The translations under genes were made by a program, and so were the position numbers. Positions 9,578 through 18,739 of a DNA stretch of 64,000 bases are shown in pieces; the stretch's first letter is position 1, and every line of letters starts with the position of its first letter. Below the pieces are notes generated by a model that made no database searches, was not told where the DNA came from, and saw only the letters and a list, made by a program, of their open reading frames with translations. This DNA is from Candidatus Poribacteria bacterium (lineage in GTDB: Bacteria; Poribacteria; WGA-4E; WGA-3G): NCBI GenBank assembly GCA_028820635.1, contig JAPPIG010000109.1, positions 124,001-188,000 on the forward strand, read 5' to 3'.

Positions 9578-10168
9578 TTAAGAAACTTGGACGCATCTAA
9601 GAAACTCAGCGCGCGTAGAACTATCCTCCCGAAATGCGCCGCGCATAGCGTTTGTTGTCATCTTTGAGGCTTGTTTTTCTACCCCACGCGCCATCATGCA
9701 CATGTGCTGTGCCTCCATCACGACGCCAACACCTGCCGGATTCAAAGCTGCCTCCAATGCTTCGGCAATTTCACGTGTTAAGCGTTCCTGAACTTGTAAA
9801 CGCCGAGAGAACATATCCACAATTCTCGGAATTTTACTAAGACCAATAACTCGGTTCAGTGGAAGATAGCCCACATGACACTTACCCCAAAACGGGAGGA
9901 TATGGTGCTCACAGAGACTAAAAAATTCAATATCTTTGACGATAACCATGTCGTCACAATTCTCGTCAAAGATAGCTTCGTTTAATATCTTGTTAACATC
10001 CTGATGATAGCCGCTCGTTAGAAACTCTAATGCTTTAGCGGCACGGAGTGGTGTTTTTACCAAACCTTGACGCTCCGGGTCTTCTCCTATACTTTCGATA
10101 ATCTGTCCGTACAGAGACTCTAACAATTCAGACTTATGATCAGCTTCACTTTCTTGTTCAGTATTCAT
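9578..10168 (-). CDS. folE: GTP cyclohydrolase I
   Basis: 196 residues. The enzyme converts GTP to 7,8-dihydroneopterin triphosphate, the first step to folate, biopterin or deazapurines. Zinc ligands are visible in [10 protein letters not shown] (Cys and His) and in [13 protein letters not shown] (second Cys). The substrate-binding [11 protein letters not shown] segment and the [18 protein letters not shown] core are present. It lies 3 bp downstream of the tandem PTPS gene, so the two are almost certainly co-transcribed. Confidence 0.95.
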   Translation of the reverse strand: MNTEQESEADHKSELLESLYGQIIESIGEDPERQGLVKTPLRAAKALEFLTSGYHQDVNKILNEAIFDENCDDMVIVKDIEFFSLCEHHILPFWGKCHVGYLPLNRVIGLSKIPRIVDMFSRRLQVQERLTREIAEALEAALNPAGVGVVMEAQHMCMMARGVEKQASKMTTNAMRGAFREDSSTRAEFLRCVQVS

Positions 10169-10171
10169 AAA

Positions 10172-11005
10172 TTAAGAGGATTCTCCATAATAATCAAAAT
10201 GATTTTTGGGTGTTTCTCGCAAGCGTAGGCGGTGTAAAACCACCGGTTGCAAATTCGGTTCTAACACATCCCAAAGTACTTTCACAAAGTTTTCAGATGT
10301 CGGATTAAGGGTTTCAAATTCTGGCGTATCAAGATTGAGGTGTTTGTAATCAAAACGTGTATAGACCTGTTTTTCGACCGCCTCGTCAAGCAGATTCAAA
10401 CCAGCGACCAGTCCAGTTTTGGCATCTACGTCACCTTTTACAGTGACTTCAAGCACGTAGTTATGCCCATGCCCAGCAGGATTATTGCATTTCCCAAAGA
10501 TGTCTCGGTTATCTTCATCGCTAAGTGCATGGCTGTGTAGACGATGCGCTGCACTAAACTCATAAACCTTAGTAAGATAAACCATCATATCATCTCCGTA
10601 ATAGTCGGCAAATCGCGCTGAACTTTCATAGAGGCGAACCCGATGGAGTAGTCCATCAGGAAGGCATGGAGCGAGTCTTTGCCATATTTCAATTGTTATG
10701 TTTTCACATGTCGGTTGTAGTCGTGGATTTTTGCTGAACACAGGATGTTGTTTGTTCAGATGCTTGTGATCGTAATTCGCAACCACCTCTGTTTTCAACA
10801 ACGCATCTAACGTCGTCAAGTTGATGACCATTCCATCATCTGTATCTAAGTCCCCTTTGACCATCACTTCAAGCACGTAGTTATGACCGTGGCTATTTGG
10901 ATTTGCTGCGGCACCGAACAGTTCATAGTTTTCGGCATCGCTCAATTCGGGAAGCCGACTGTAATGAGATGCCTCAAAGGCGGTTTGCCGTGTCAGGTAG
11001 AACAT
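10172..11005 (-). CDS. Tandem 6-pyruvoyl-tetrahydropterin synthase, first copy degenerate
   Basis: 277 residues comprising two PTPS/QueD-fold domains. The second (about 142-277) has the full set: His in FSAAHRLHS, the nucleophile Cys in FGKCNNPAGHGHNY, the zinc His pair in HGHNY, the FDYKHLN catalytic His and a pterin-binding Glu in RLRET. The first (about 1-140) keeps ASHYSRL, SHGHNY and DHKHLN but reads FGAAANPN where FGKCNNP is expected, so its catalytic Cys is lost. The FGKCNNP form is closer to biopterin-type PTPS than to E. coli QueD. The gene is coupled to folE downstream. Confidence 0.88.
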   Translation of the reverse strand: MFYLTRQTAFEASHYSRLPELSDAENYELFGAAANPNSHGHNYVLEVMVKGDLDTDDGMVINLTTLDALLKTEVVANYDHKHLNKQHPVFSKNPRLQPTCENITIEIWQRLAPCLPDGLLHRVRLYESSARFADYYGDDMMVYLTKVYEFSAAHRLHSHALSDEDNRDIFGKCNNPAGHGHNYVLEVTVKGDVDAKTGLVAGLNLLDEAVEKQVYTRFDYKHLNLDTPEFETLNPTSENFVKVLWDVLEPNLQPVVLHRLRLRETPKNHFDYYGESS

Positions 11006-11059
11006 TGATTTAGACTATGTCTATTGAAAATGGATGATCGAAATTCACCTAATTTCTAC

Positions 11060-11458
11060 TTAAAAACTTTTGCTAATCATATAACCAAGGACAGCCGCTA
11101 TAGTTATTCCACTACCTGTCATCTGACCATATTCCGCCCACCGAGAACTTATACGCACCGATTCCGCTTGGTAAGATGCAATATACTTTTCAACATATTC
11201 AGGTGATTTTCCGAGCAAGTGTGGGACATTATTAATGTCAACCTCTGGAGGTTTTTTCGCATCGCGCGCCACAGAATTATCGCTAATAAGCCATAAGAAA
11301 AAACTACCACTAATACATCCTGCCAAAAACCATTTCGGACGGGGAACATCTTGCTGAGCATCTTGTTGCCCCACCTCTGTAGGTGTTAAGTCACATACAC
11401 CTATTGTGCTCATCAGACACATAAACACTACGGTAAAAACACAAAAAACGCGCCTCAT
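11060..11458 (-). CDS. Small exported hypothetical protein with C-terminal membrane segment
   Basis: 132 residues; family not recognised. An N-terminal signal peptide (MRRVFCVFTVVFMCLMSTIG, ending around VCDL) is followed by a hydrophobic stretch (WFLAGCISGSFFLWLI) and a second near the C-terminus (GSGITIAAVLGYMI). A soluble segment between them carries VDINNVPHLLGKSPEYVEKY. A GAGGGA Shine-Dalgarno lies just before the ATG. It is separate from the pterin genes and no function is proposed. Confidence 0.6.
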   Translation of the reverse strand: MRRVFCVFTVVFMCLMSTIGVCDLTPTEVGQQDAQQDVPRPKWFLAGCISGSFFLWLISDNSVARDAKKPPEVDINNVPHLLGKSPEYVEKYIASYQAESVRISSRWAEYGQMTGSGITIAAVLGYMISKSF

Positions 11459-11786
11459 ATTTCCCTCGGTTAACTTATTTTTAGTACGGTAATTCTACGT
11501 ACTTCTTCAGGGTTTATAAAACCTGATCTTACTAAGTTGAGCTATCGTTATTTGCAAATTTCAATTATCGCTGCATATCTCATTTCTCAATACATCTTGT
11601 TTCTTTTGACACTATTTTAACACCCCGCATGAAGTTTTTCAAACAAAAAGCTATCAGCAAATAGTTAGCAAAAAAAGAACTTGTAGTTGCTACGTTCCCT
11701 TTGCATCTCAAACATACTATTAACTGCCGATAGCCCAAGGTAATTGATAACGAATAACCAATTACCAAAAACGTGTGAAATCCGTG
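11459..11786. other. Gene-poor gap
   Basis: 328 bp without a supported gene. It is AT-rich and carries a short degraded stretch (GATAGCCCAAGGTAATTGATAACG) of the type seen at 44572-44657. A 62-codon open frame on the minus strand lacks a ribosome-binding site and coding character. Confidence 0.5.
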
Positions 11787-12548
11787 TTAAGCCAAAACCT
11801 CTCGCCGAATTGGCGAATCAATGAATAACGAATCACCACCATCAATTGTCAATTCCAATCCTGTAGCCCACGCACCTTCGTCCGAGCATAACCACAGCGC
11901 AGCATACGCTATATCAATCGGGTTACCAAGACGTTCTAATTGTGTCGCAACTGGGGCAATTTCTCCGTCCGGTAACGGGTCCCAGATTATCCCTGGACAC
12001 AACGCATGGACACGGATGTTTTTATCGTACAACTCTTTGGCAAGATTTTTTGCTGTTGCTACCATACCCGATTTTGCCGCAGCGTAAGCGGCGTTGGCAT
12101 CTTGACGCACCCGCGCACCCGCAGAAATAGTGATAATACACCCACCGCCCCGTTTCTCTAAAATTGGCACAAGCAGACGCACAGGGTTGAAAAGCGTTCG
12201 CAAGTTGTTTTGCAATGCACCATCCCAATACTCAGGGTCCATAGCGGTAATATCGTGTTCAGTTGAGAAATACCCACCTGCAGCGTGAATAAAACAGTCA
12301 ACACCACCAAATTCAGCAACCGTAGCGTTAATGAGCGACTCCACCTGTGCGGCGTCCATCAAATCGGTCTGTTGCGTCAATACGTCGCCACCGTTCGCGC
12401 GGATACGTTCTGCTGTCTCTTTCATCTTTTCTGTTGTACGTGCGGCAAGTGCCACCTTCGCACCTTCTTGTGCGAAAAGTAAGGCAGTTGCTCGACTCAT
12501 GTTTGAGCCTGCACCACCGATTAACAAAACTTTATCTTTCAATCGCAT
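11787..12548 (-). CDS. SDR family oxidoreductase with atypical nucleotide motif
   Basis: 253 residues. It has the SDR fold with the catalytic Tyr-Lys in YAAAK, a Ser in TISAGARV and a C-terminal GLELTIDGGDS that matches the family's usual tail. The cofactor motif reads GGAGSNMSRATA rather than TGxxxGxG, and the usual NNAG reads HAAGG. This pattern recalls the enoyl-ACP-reductase-like or divergent SDR branch. The substrate is unknown. It lies 16 bp from the hypothetical gene at 12565. Confidence 0.8.
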   Translation of the reverse strand: MRLKDKVLLIGGAGSNMSRATALLFAQEGAKVALAARTTEKMKETAERIRANGGDVLTQQTDLMDAAQVESLINATVAEFGGVDCFIHAAGGYFSTEHDITAMDPEYWDGALQNNLRTLFNPVRLLVPILEKRGGGCIITISAGARVRQDANAAYAAAKSGMVATAKNLAKELYDKNIRVHALCPGIIWDPLPDGEIAPVATQLERLGNPIDIAYAALWLCSDEGAWATGLELTIDGGDSLFIDSPIRREVLA

Positions 12549-12564
12549 TTTTTAATTTCCTTTT

Positions 12565-13185
12565 TCAGTTAAGACTCAAGAGGAGGTATGTTGGATTAGT
12601 GTTTTTATCTGTAGATCCACTTCTTTGGACGACCTCTTGAATTTCTGCGGTGTACTCTCTGCTCAATGTCGCGTTTTTCACAGTCCCAAAGGCTTCGTCT
12701 GTAATATATCCAGTATAGGTCTGTTCTAAAGTTTCTATTTCAAATGTTTTGGATCTTAGAAAGACACCTATTAACGCACCAGTGATAGTAAATGGTAACG
12801 GAGGTCCTTTCGGTTTAAGATCAAGGTATTCACCAGGATCTGGGAGCATATCCTCAGGTATTTGATTTGATTTGACGATCTCAGTCAGAGGAGGGGTTTC
12901 GTCGTATGAAAATTTTACTTGAAGTACAGAACCATCTTCGGTATCCGCAAATGCATCATGTAGGTCAATTGTGTCAGATTGTATGAGATTAAGACGGTCA
13001 ACAGAAACTTTCGCATAGAGCCACGTTTCATATTGGTCGTTTTCATCAGCAGCTACGACAAGGTAAAGATTGTCCTCTGTATCTTTGCAAGAGTAAAGAA
13101 CAGGTTGATCATAGTATTCGTATACTTCTACAATCTCGAGTTTACCCAACTCTGGAATATTGAGTACATCAAGCATCTTATACAC
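12565..13185 (-). CDS. Conserved hypothetical protein (EYYDQPVLY type)
   Basis: 206 residues, no signal peptide and no membrane segment. A mixed alpha/beta N-terminal half carries EVYEYYDQPVLYSCKDTED, YLVVAADENDQYETWLYA and SDTIDLHDAFADTED, which recalls a conserved domain of unknown function (possibly DUF6575). The C-terminal part (PPLPFTITGALIGVFLRS) may be a separate small domain. It follows the frameshifted gene at 13209-13584 by 23 bp, so the two may form a pair. No catalytic motif is visible. Confidence 0.65.
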   Translation of the reverse strand: MYKMLDVLNIPELGKLEIVEVYEYYDQPVLYSCKDTEDNLYLVVAADENDQYETWLYAKVSVDRLNLIQSDTIDLHDAFADTEDGSVLQVKFSYDETPPLTEIVKSNQIPEDMLPDPGEYLDLKPKGPPLPFTITGALIGVFLRSKTFEIETLEQTYTGYITDEAFGTVKNATLSREYTAEIQEVVQRSGSTDKNTNPTYLLLSLN

Positions 13186-13208
13186 CTTTTCTTTATTACC
13201 TTCTATTC

Positions 13209-13584
13209 TTATTCGCTTATTACTTTAAAAACAAGCCAAGGTTCTACTCCAATGGGTATCCACCATGTATGATGAGATTTTTCATAAGATGGTGTATGTT
13301 GAATTACACCAAGGGTCGAATTAAGTTCACCTTTAGCCGTTTTCCTATTCTTAAGTGACCTATTCTGTTCTTGAGTCGCTCAAAGAGTCGAGGAATATCT
13401 TTCGGATCAGTATAAACGGAAACCCCACTGATTCTGATGTTTGGTTCAGGAAATCTTCTGCTTGCGGTGGATCGTGTTGCACAAGATGGTAAACTGTACC
13501 AGAGGCTTGTTCAACTCCCGCGGGCGGACAGTTTTCTGGATAAAAGCCTGGCCATTCCAACTCGATAGTCCTTTCATTTCGCAT
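13209..13584 (-). pseudogene. Conserved hypothetical gene broken by two frameshifts
   Basis: The intact start (MRNERTIELEWPGFYPENCP, then PASGTVYHLV-like and PPQAEDFLNQ) runs out of frame near 13440. The likely continuation in a second frame reads ISGVSVYTDPKDIPRLFERL. A third frame near 13340 reads KGELNSTLGVIQ then SHHTWWIPIGVEPWLVFKV and stops at 13209. Joined, the three pieces make a plausible 120-residue protein of a type I recall only loosely from bacterial hypothetical proteins. Either the gene has decayed or the assembly has two small indels. Confidence 0.6.
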
Positions 13585-13778
13585 GCTATTGATTACCGAG
13601 TGCAATATTATTAACACTTCGATAAATTACAACATACCTTTATATTAAATTACAAGTATCAATTGTAAGCACTTAGAAAGCATGCTTTTCGAATAAGTTA
13701 GTAATAGGATAAGCTATTTCTTCAAAAAAATCAAGTCTTTCAAAGTCCTTGTTCAGACAATGAAAACTTGTGTTAGAG

Positions 13779-15116
13779 TTACAATTTCTTACAACAATAA
13801 TCTATCGCATCTTTCATGTATTTCAACGCATCGTAAATCTGTGGCAACTCCTCAAACCCATAAGAAATACGGAACTGCCGTTTACCAATCTCAATCATCT
13901 CACCATTCGGATGGACACAGTATTCGCCGGGAATGTAAATCACTTTGGGATGTGGATTACGTGGAGGCCCGTCTATGTCTGCATGCCCGGTTGTTCGGGT
14001 CAAAAACTTAAAAAAATCGGAGTTTGTATTGGTATTAATGTTCGCAAGTGTCAGGTAATAATAGAAACCTGCACTCCCACCACGACATTCTTGAACGTCA
14101 TCGCCAAGCAATTCTGCCATCCACGTTCTGACCTGTTTCGCCTTCTCCCTATATCCATTATTGACTTTCTCAATTTGTGCTTCAATACCGTTGTCAAGCA
14201 GATAACTCGCAATTTCCTGATTGATAAGCGGTGCACTGAAACCGATGTCGCTTGTGCGCTGGATGATGCTGTCAAGGAACGCTCCCTTTGGACCGATAAG
14301 GTAGCCGATGCGTAAGCCAGGGGCAAGTATCTTTGACAACGTTCCAATCTCATATACAAGACCGAGTTCATCGTAGCATAGCGCAGATTCCAGAGGTTCA
14401 ACGGTGTCATCATGCACAAGGTCGCGGTAAGCATTATCAAAAAAGAGCGGGATTTTTCGTCCTACTTCGTGTGAAAGTTCGGTTACAATCTCAACAAGTT
14501 CCCTTTTTCGGCGATTTGAAAGGATAGTGCAACTCGGGTTGTTAACCGTCACAACGTAGAAAAACTGAATTGCCTCTTTTGCACTTCCCAACGTCTTTAG
14601 TTTTGCCTTCAAAAGATCGGTTTGAAGTCCCTGATTGTCCTCCGCTACTGCGACAACGGTGAAGCCTTTCCTTTCAAGATCATTACAATAGATATAATAC
14701 ATCGGATCAGCTGTTACCACAATGCCAGCAGGGAGCAAATGTGTGATACTTTCCAACAAACTGGTCGCGCCGTTAGCACCAATGACAATATCTCTTGTGT
14801 AAAAGGTGTCTTGTGTTATGCCACCGATTTGGTTGTCAATATGGAATTTTCTGATTGACTCAATCAGGTTTGGAGAGCCTTGCGCACCGCCATAATTGAG
14901 GGATGCTCGATACTTTTCAGGATTTGAGAGAACTGCTTCGCAAGCTGTCTGAATTTGTTGGCGTGGGATTGTGTTTTCATTGACATATCCCACACCGAGG
15001 TTAATATCGTATCCATCCCGAAAACCGATTGCAAAATCTGTCATCATTCGGTTCACTGGAGATGGAATACTTGAGGCTTTTCCATATTCAGACAGTAAAA
15101 CATCGCGAATTTTCAT
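13779..15116 (-). CDS. PLP-dependent class I/II aminotransferase
   Basis: 445 residues with a fold-type I layout. The glycine-rich phosphate-binding segment is IVIGANGATSLLES, the aromatic stacking region is VTADPMYYIY, the Asn/Asp/Tyr cofactor contacts are VNNPSCTI and FFDNAYRDLV, and the Schiff-base Lys is in GTLSKILAPGLRIGY. The substrate-carboxylate Arg near the C-terminus is in RQFRISYGF. It resembles LysN/ARO8-type multi-substrate aminotransferases rather than AspC, but specificity is not assigned. It is 24 bp from the next gene and probably co-transcribed with it. Confidence 0.88.
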   Translation of the reverse strand: MKIRDVLLSEYGKASSIPSPVNRMMTDFAIGFRDGYDINLGVGYVNENTIPRQQIQTACEAVLSNPEKYRASLNYGGAQGSPNLIESIRKFHIDNQIGGITQDTFYTRDIVIGANGATSLLESITHLLPAGIVVTADPMYYIYCNDLERKGFTVVAVAEDNQGLQTDLLKAKLKTLGSAKEAIQFFYVVTVNNPSCTILSNRRKRELVEIVTELSHEVGRKIPLFFDNAYRDLVHDDTVEPLESALCYDELGLVYEIGTLSKILAPGLRIGYLIGPKGAFLDSIIQRTSDIGFSAPLINQEIASYLLDNGIEAQIEKVNNGYREKAKQVRTWMAELLGDDVQECRGGSAGFYYYLTLANINTNTNSDFFKFLTRTTGHADIDGPPRNPHPKVIYIPGEYCVHPNGEMIEIGKRQFRISYGFEELPQIYDALKYMKDAIDYCCKKL

Positions 15117-15140
15117 TGTTTGTTGTTGAAATCCACCGAT

Positions 15141-16049
15141 TTACAATAAATCCTTGAGGGCAGATTCAAGCGTGCGATGCTGAAATTCATAGCCGCTCGC
15201 CTCCGTTTTTTCAGGGAGGACGTTCTGGCTCAGCACGACAAAGTCCGCAAATTCCCCCATTATCAACTTTAAGCCGAACGCGGGGACTGGAAAAATCGCA
15301 GGCTTTCGGAGAACTGCACCAAGCGTTTTCGTGAACTCAATGTTTCTGACAGGGGTGGGTGCTGTTGCATTCAACGCTCCGCTAATGTTTTCATTTTCTA
15401 AAGCGTGCATCACAATGCCGACCACATCATCAACGTGAATCCAAGACATCCACTGATTACCGCTTCCAAGTTTACCACCAGCACCTATCTTAAAGGGTGG
15501 AAGCACCCGCTCTAAAAGTCCACCACCTAAACCAAGCACAAGTCCAATACGGACCGAAACAACGCGTATACCATACTCGCTCGCTTTATGTGATTCCGCT
15601 TCCCATTCTTGGCAAACTTCTGCCAGAAAGTCAGTACCTGCGGATGATTCCTCTGTAAAACTTTCGTCTCCGCTATCACCATATAACCCAATTGCTGAAG
15701 CACAAACAAGCACATCTGGTTTAGTATCGGCATCCGCAAAGGAAGCTACAAGGTTTCGGGTAGATAGGATACGACTGTCCCGTATCCTTCGTTTTTTTTC
15801 TCCGTTCCACCTCCCAGCTATTGATTCACCTGCAAGGTGAATTACGGCTTGCACATCTGATATTGCTTCTGAAGGGAGTTGTTCAGTTTCAGGATTCCAA
15901 GCGTAGATTTCTTGGACGGATTGTAATTTAGTTTTGGCACGTGCGGGGTCCCGAGACACCACCTGCACTGTATAGTCTTTTTCGTGGAGGGCATCACAGA
16001 CTCGACTTCCGATGAAACCGGTTCCACCTGTGACCAATACATTTTTCAT
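15141..16049 (-). CDS. TIGR01777-family NAD(P)-dependent epimerase-like protein
   Basis: 302 residues with an extended-SDR fold. N-terminal VTGGTGFIGSRV binds the dinucleotide. VIHLAGESIAGRWN and SRILSTRNLV are hallmark segments of the TIGR01777/YfcH (SDR39U1) family, followed by SAIGLYGD and the C-terminal QNVLPEKTEASGYEFQH block. The physiological substrate of this widespread family is unknown. It is a complete single-domain member. Confidence 0.9.
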   Translation of the reverse strand: MKNVLVTGGTGFIGSRVCDALHEKDYTVQVVSRDPARAKTKLQSVQEIYAWNPETEQLPSEAISDVQAVIHLAGESIAGRWNGEKKRRIRDSRILSTRNLVASFADADTKPDVLVCASAIGLYGDSGDESFTEESSAGTDFLAEVCQEWEAESHKASEYGIRVVSVRIGLVLGLGGGLLERVLPPFKIGAGGKLGSGNQWMSWIHVDDVVGIVMHALENENISGALNATAPTPVRNIEFTKTLGAVLRKPAIFPVPAFGLKLIMGEFADFVVLSQNVLPEKTEASGYEFQHRTLESALKDLL

Positions 16050-16078
16050 CGTTTACCTCCAATACACAACACCCTAAT

Positions 16079-16101
16079 AGACGCGGTTTCAAACCGCGTC
16101 T
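16079..16101. repeat. Perfect 11-bp inverted repeat
   Basis: AGACGCGGTTT, a single C, then AAACCGCGTCT. It lies between the TIGR01777 gene and the HAD gene. There is no T-run on either side, so it is not an obvious intrinsic terminator. It belongs with the palindromic intergenic repeats of this genome. Confidence 0.75.
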
Positions 16102-16126
16102 ACAGCGATGTATAAATATTATCTGT

Positions 16127-16855
16127 TTATTTTGAAAGCTCAGCGATAGTGTCTTCCAGCTGTCGATAATCATCAATCACTGCATCGCTAAGTGTATCGT
16201 TTGTTTCTGTTTTATTAAATCCTGCGAACCGAATTGCTTTCATGCCAGCGTTTTTCGCACCGACAATGTCTGTCCGCACAATATCCCCGATATGCACTGC
16301 CGATTCTGGTTCAGCGTTTAGCTGCTTCAGGGTAGAATTGAATTGCACAACTTCAGGCTTTGTCCGCTCTGTTTCATCGGAGAAAGTGAATGCCGAAAAG
16401 TATTGCAAAATTTCGTCACGTTCCATCTGTTGCCGTGCATAACTGCCAGGTGTTAATGCTGAATCTGAGATAATCCCCAACGGATAATCTTCACTGAGCC
16501 TCGCCAGCACCGGCTTAATATGCGATAGGAGAATAGGCGGAGACGCTAAAAAAGCATTGCCAAGACACACAATTAGAGAAGCAATTTCTGTATCATCAAG
16601 CGTAAGTTCAAGCGTTTCAGCAAACTTCATCATGCACGTTTCTACGGATACACCTCTGTGTTGATGCCACCGAGACATCGCTACGTTATAGGCGTCATCC
16701 ATTCCAATTTCTATATCAGACACCTTACAAGAATAACCTTGGTCACTCAAATACTTATGACAATTATCCACACGTATAGCCTGACGTTTCTGCCAGTTTT
16801 CAAGTGTATCAGCATAAAGCGTTTGCCAAAAATCAAATGTAATTGCTTTGAACAT
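16127..16855 (-). CDS. HAD-superfamily hydrolase
   Basis: About 242 residues. Motif I is FDFWQTLY: the nucleophile Asp is present but the usual second Asp (DxD) is Trp, as in a known DFW subgroup of HADs. Motif II is GIISDSALTPG (Ser/Thr), motif III is the Lys in RTKPEVVQF, and motif IV is HIGDIVRTDIVGA. A helical cap lies between about residues 25 and 100. The ATG at 16855 is chosen because a GGGAG Shine-Dalgarno precedes it; the upstream ATG at 16867 lies in that site. Probably a small-molecule phosphatase; substrate unknown. Confidence 0.85.
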   Translation of the reverse strand: MFKAITFDFWQTLYADTLENWQKRQAIRVDNCHKYLSDQGYSCKVSDIEIGMDDAYNVAMSRWHQHRGVSVETCMMKFAETLELTLDDTEIASLIVCLGNAFLASPPILLSHIKPVLARLSEDYPLGIISDSALTPGSYARQQMERDEILQYFSAFTFSDETERTKPEVVQFNSTLKQLNAEPESAVHIGDIVRTDIVGAKNAGMKAIRFAGFNKTETNDTLSDAVIDDYRQLEDTIAELSK

Positions 16856-17070
16856 TACTTCTCCCATCTTACGCAGGTTCTTAAGTGGCTAAGTTTTGAT
16901 TTATTTTAGCCTGCACAGAGTAAGATGTCAAGCGTCAAATGCAGAATATCGGTTTACGCTCATTGAAATGTGACTGATAAGAAAAACGAAGAATATGAAA
17001 GAAAGTTGACTCATATAAGTTACTGCATATATTGTCTTGGATAATGTAGGTGAAATTTCTTTAGGAAGAT

Positions 17071-17097
17071 GTCGCGACCAGGAGGTCGCTCCTACAG
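17071..17097. repeat. Palindromic repeat family A, half-copy in reverse orientation
   Basis: GTCGCGACCAGGAGGTCGCT followed by CCTACAG, the reverse complement of the copies at 39042 and 47053. It sits in the 369-bp gap 16868-17236, which otherwise holds the promoter of the kinase gene. Confidence 0.75.
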
Positions 17098-17157
17098 AAG
17101 AGGATAAATGATTAGTAATATGAAAAACCTTATAATTCTGTGAATTGCAGAACTCAC

Positions 17158-17186
17158 TTGAAAAATCAGTTCAGATAGGATATAAT
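17158..17186 (+). promoter_or_regulatory. Near-consensus promoter for the histidine kinase operon
   Basis: TTGAAA at 17158-17163, a 17-bp spacer, then a perfect TATAAT at 17181-17186. It lies about 50 bp upstream of the histidine kinase ATG and would drive the kinase and the PorX-like gene together. Confidence 0.65.
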
Positions 17187-17236
17187 ATTAATATACCGAT
17201 ATGTTTGAAGCGTAATAAATTTGCCCAGGGGTCGTC

Positions 17237-18721
17237 ATGGCAAGGTGGAATCGTAGCATAACATCTACTTATCCGACTGGCGGGTTAATGCTCATCTATT
17301 TCGGTGTCGGTGTCTGCATATTGATTTTTGTGTTTGCGTATTATACGCGCCAAATTTCTCATTTGAATACTGATATAGAGGCGCAGATAGAAATTTTTGT
17401 AAACCTTGCCGCTGAATTGCCCAGCATTAAGGACCGCGACCTACAAGAACGGCTGCTAAAGGTGATGAGACAGGAACTTTATGCAGAGGGTAGGTCTCGA
17501 AGGTTTTCTTTTTTAATCACTGATGCAGACGGAAATGTGGAAATTTCGCAGGGGATCAACACTAAATTAGATGAGAAAGTCAACGAAAATGATACTGTTT
17601 CGTTAACACAAGATGAGCAAGAATTGCTAAATTCTACATTGGAACGGATGAAAAGCAAGAATCAGCGGCGCAAGATACCGTTCCTTAAAGAAGATATACA
17701 GATTATGGGGTATTTATATCACGGGTATGCAGCGCCAAGTGAATTGGCACAACTTCCCTATGCTTTTACAGATACTGAGAAGAATCCTCAGAAATGGCAG
17801 ATGTGGAAGAATGTCATCACCGCCGAAAATGCGACACCAGAAGAGAAAGAACGCGCAAAAATCTTCGTTCAAAATACACCCGCGTTCACTGAACTTCAAA
17901 CAACACCTGATTGGCAAGAAGGTTACTTTTATTATGAAATAAAATCGTTCTACGGGTTACTAATAACACCTATTGTGTTATCTATTGTTTTACCGTTTTT
18001 CGCGTTTGGCTCTATTCTTATCTATCGGCGGATAAAATCTTATGAACATGCGGCAATTTGGGGCGGATTAGCAAAAGAAACCGCACATCAACTTGGCACC
18101 CCAATTTCTGCATTATTAGCGTGGACCGAGTTGTTAGATGAACGGAGCCAAGAAACCGGAGATAAAGTACTTGCCGAGCTCTCAACAAACATGCAGAGTG
18201 ACTTAGAACGTCTGCAGAAAACAACTACCCGATTCGGAATGATCGGCACGGAACCGACGAAAGCTGAGGTTAATCTTGAAGAGGTACTTAAGGAGGTACT
18301 CACATATTTTGAGGAGCGACTACCTCAAATTAGTCGAAATATCGATATAAGTGTTACACCTCATAATGTCCCTATAATTTCCGCAAATGCACATCTGTTA
18401 CAGTGGGTTTTCGAAAATCTGATTCGCAATTCGCTGGATGCCATGCATAAAGAAATAGGACATATTGAAATTGAACCTCTCTATGATGACCGCCAAAAAC
18501 ATGTTGTAATCCGATATTCAGATAACGGCAGTGGTATTCCAAGCGAAGATCAACGCTTAATTTTTGAACCGGGTATGACAACTAAAACGCATGGGTGGGG
18601 ACTTGGATTGACAATAGTTCAACGAATCGTCAGGGATTATCATCACGGAAGTATCCGTTTAGTTGAAAGTAGTCCAGCTGGTACAACTTTTGAAATTCGT
18701 TTGCCGTGTAACGTCCCATAG
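17237..18721 (+). CDS. Membrane sensor histidine kinase (PorY-like context)
   Basis: 494 residues. A first membrane helix (MLIYFGVGVCILIFVFAYY) is followed by an extracytoplasmic domain of about 190 residues and a second helix (LLITPIVLSIVLPFFAFGS). The dimerisation/phosphoacceptor box is AKETAHQLGTPISALLAW with the phospho-His in AHQLGTP. The ATPase domain shows the N box (FENLIRNSLDAM), G1 (DNGSGIP), the F box (FEPG) and G2 (GWGLGLTIV). The AHQLGTP form is common in Bacteroidota kinases. It is 18 bp upstream of the PorX-like regulator, its probable partner. Confidence 0.9.
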   Translation: MARWNRSITSTYPTGGLMLIYFGVGVCILIFVFAYYTRQISHLNTDIEAQIEIFVNLAAELPSIKDRDLQERLLKVMRQELYAEGRSRRFSFLITDADGNVEISQGINTKLDEKVNENDTVSLTQDEQELLNSTLERMKSKNQRRKIPFLKEDIQIMGYLYHGYAAPSELAQLPYAFTDTEKNPQKWQMWKNVITAENATPEEKERAKIFVQNTPAFTELQTTPDWQEGYFYYEIKSFYGLLITPIVLSIVLPFFAFGSILIYRRIKSYEHAAIWGGLAKETAHQLGTPISALLAWTELLDERSQETGDKVLAELSTNMQSDLERLQKTTTRFGMIGTEPTKAEVNLEEVLKEVLTYFEERLPQISRNIDISVTPHNVPIISANAHLLQWVFENLIRNSLDAMHKEIGHIEIEPLYDDRQKHVVIRYSDNGSGIPSEDQRLIFEPGMTTKTHGWGLGLTIVQRIVRDYHHGSIRLVESSPAGTTFEIRLPCNVP

Positions 18722-18739
18722 GGTTTCAAAGGAGTTGAT

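Noticed and set aside
11580..11768. 62-codon open frame on the minus strand
   Set aside because: No ribosome-binding site, no plausible composition, and part of it is repeat-type sequence.
11787..12548. Second SDR as part of the pterin cluster
   Set aside because: It is separated by a hypothetical gene and a 328-bp gap, and it has an atypical cofactor motif; no evidence for a pterin role.
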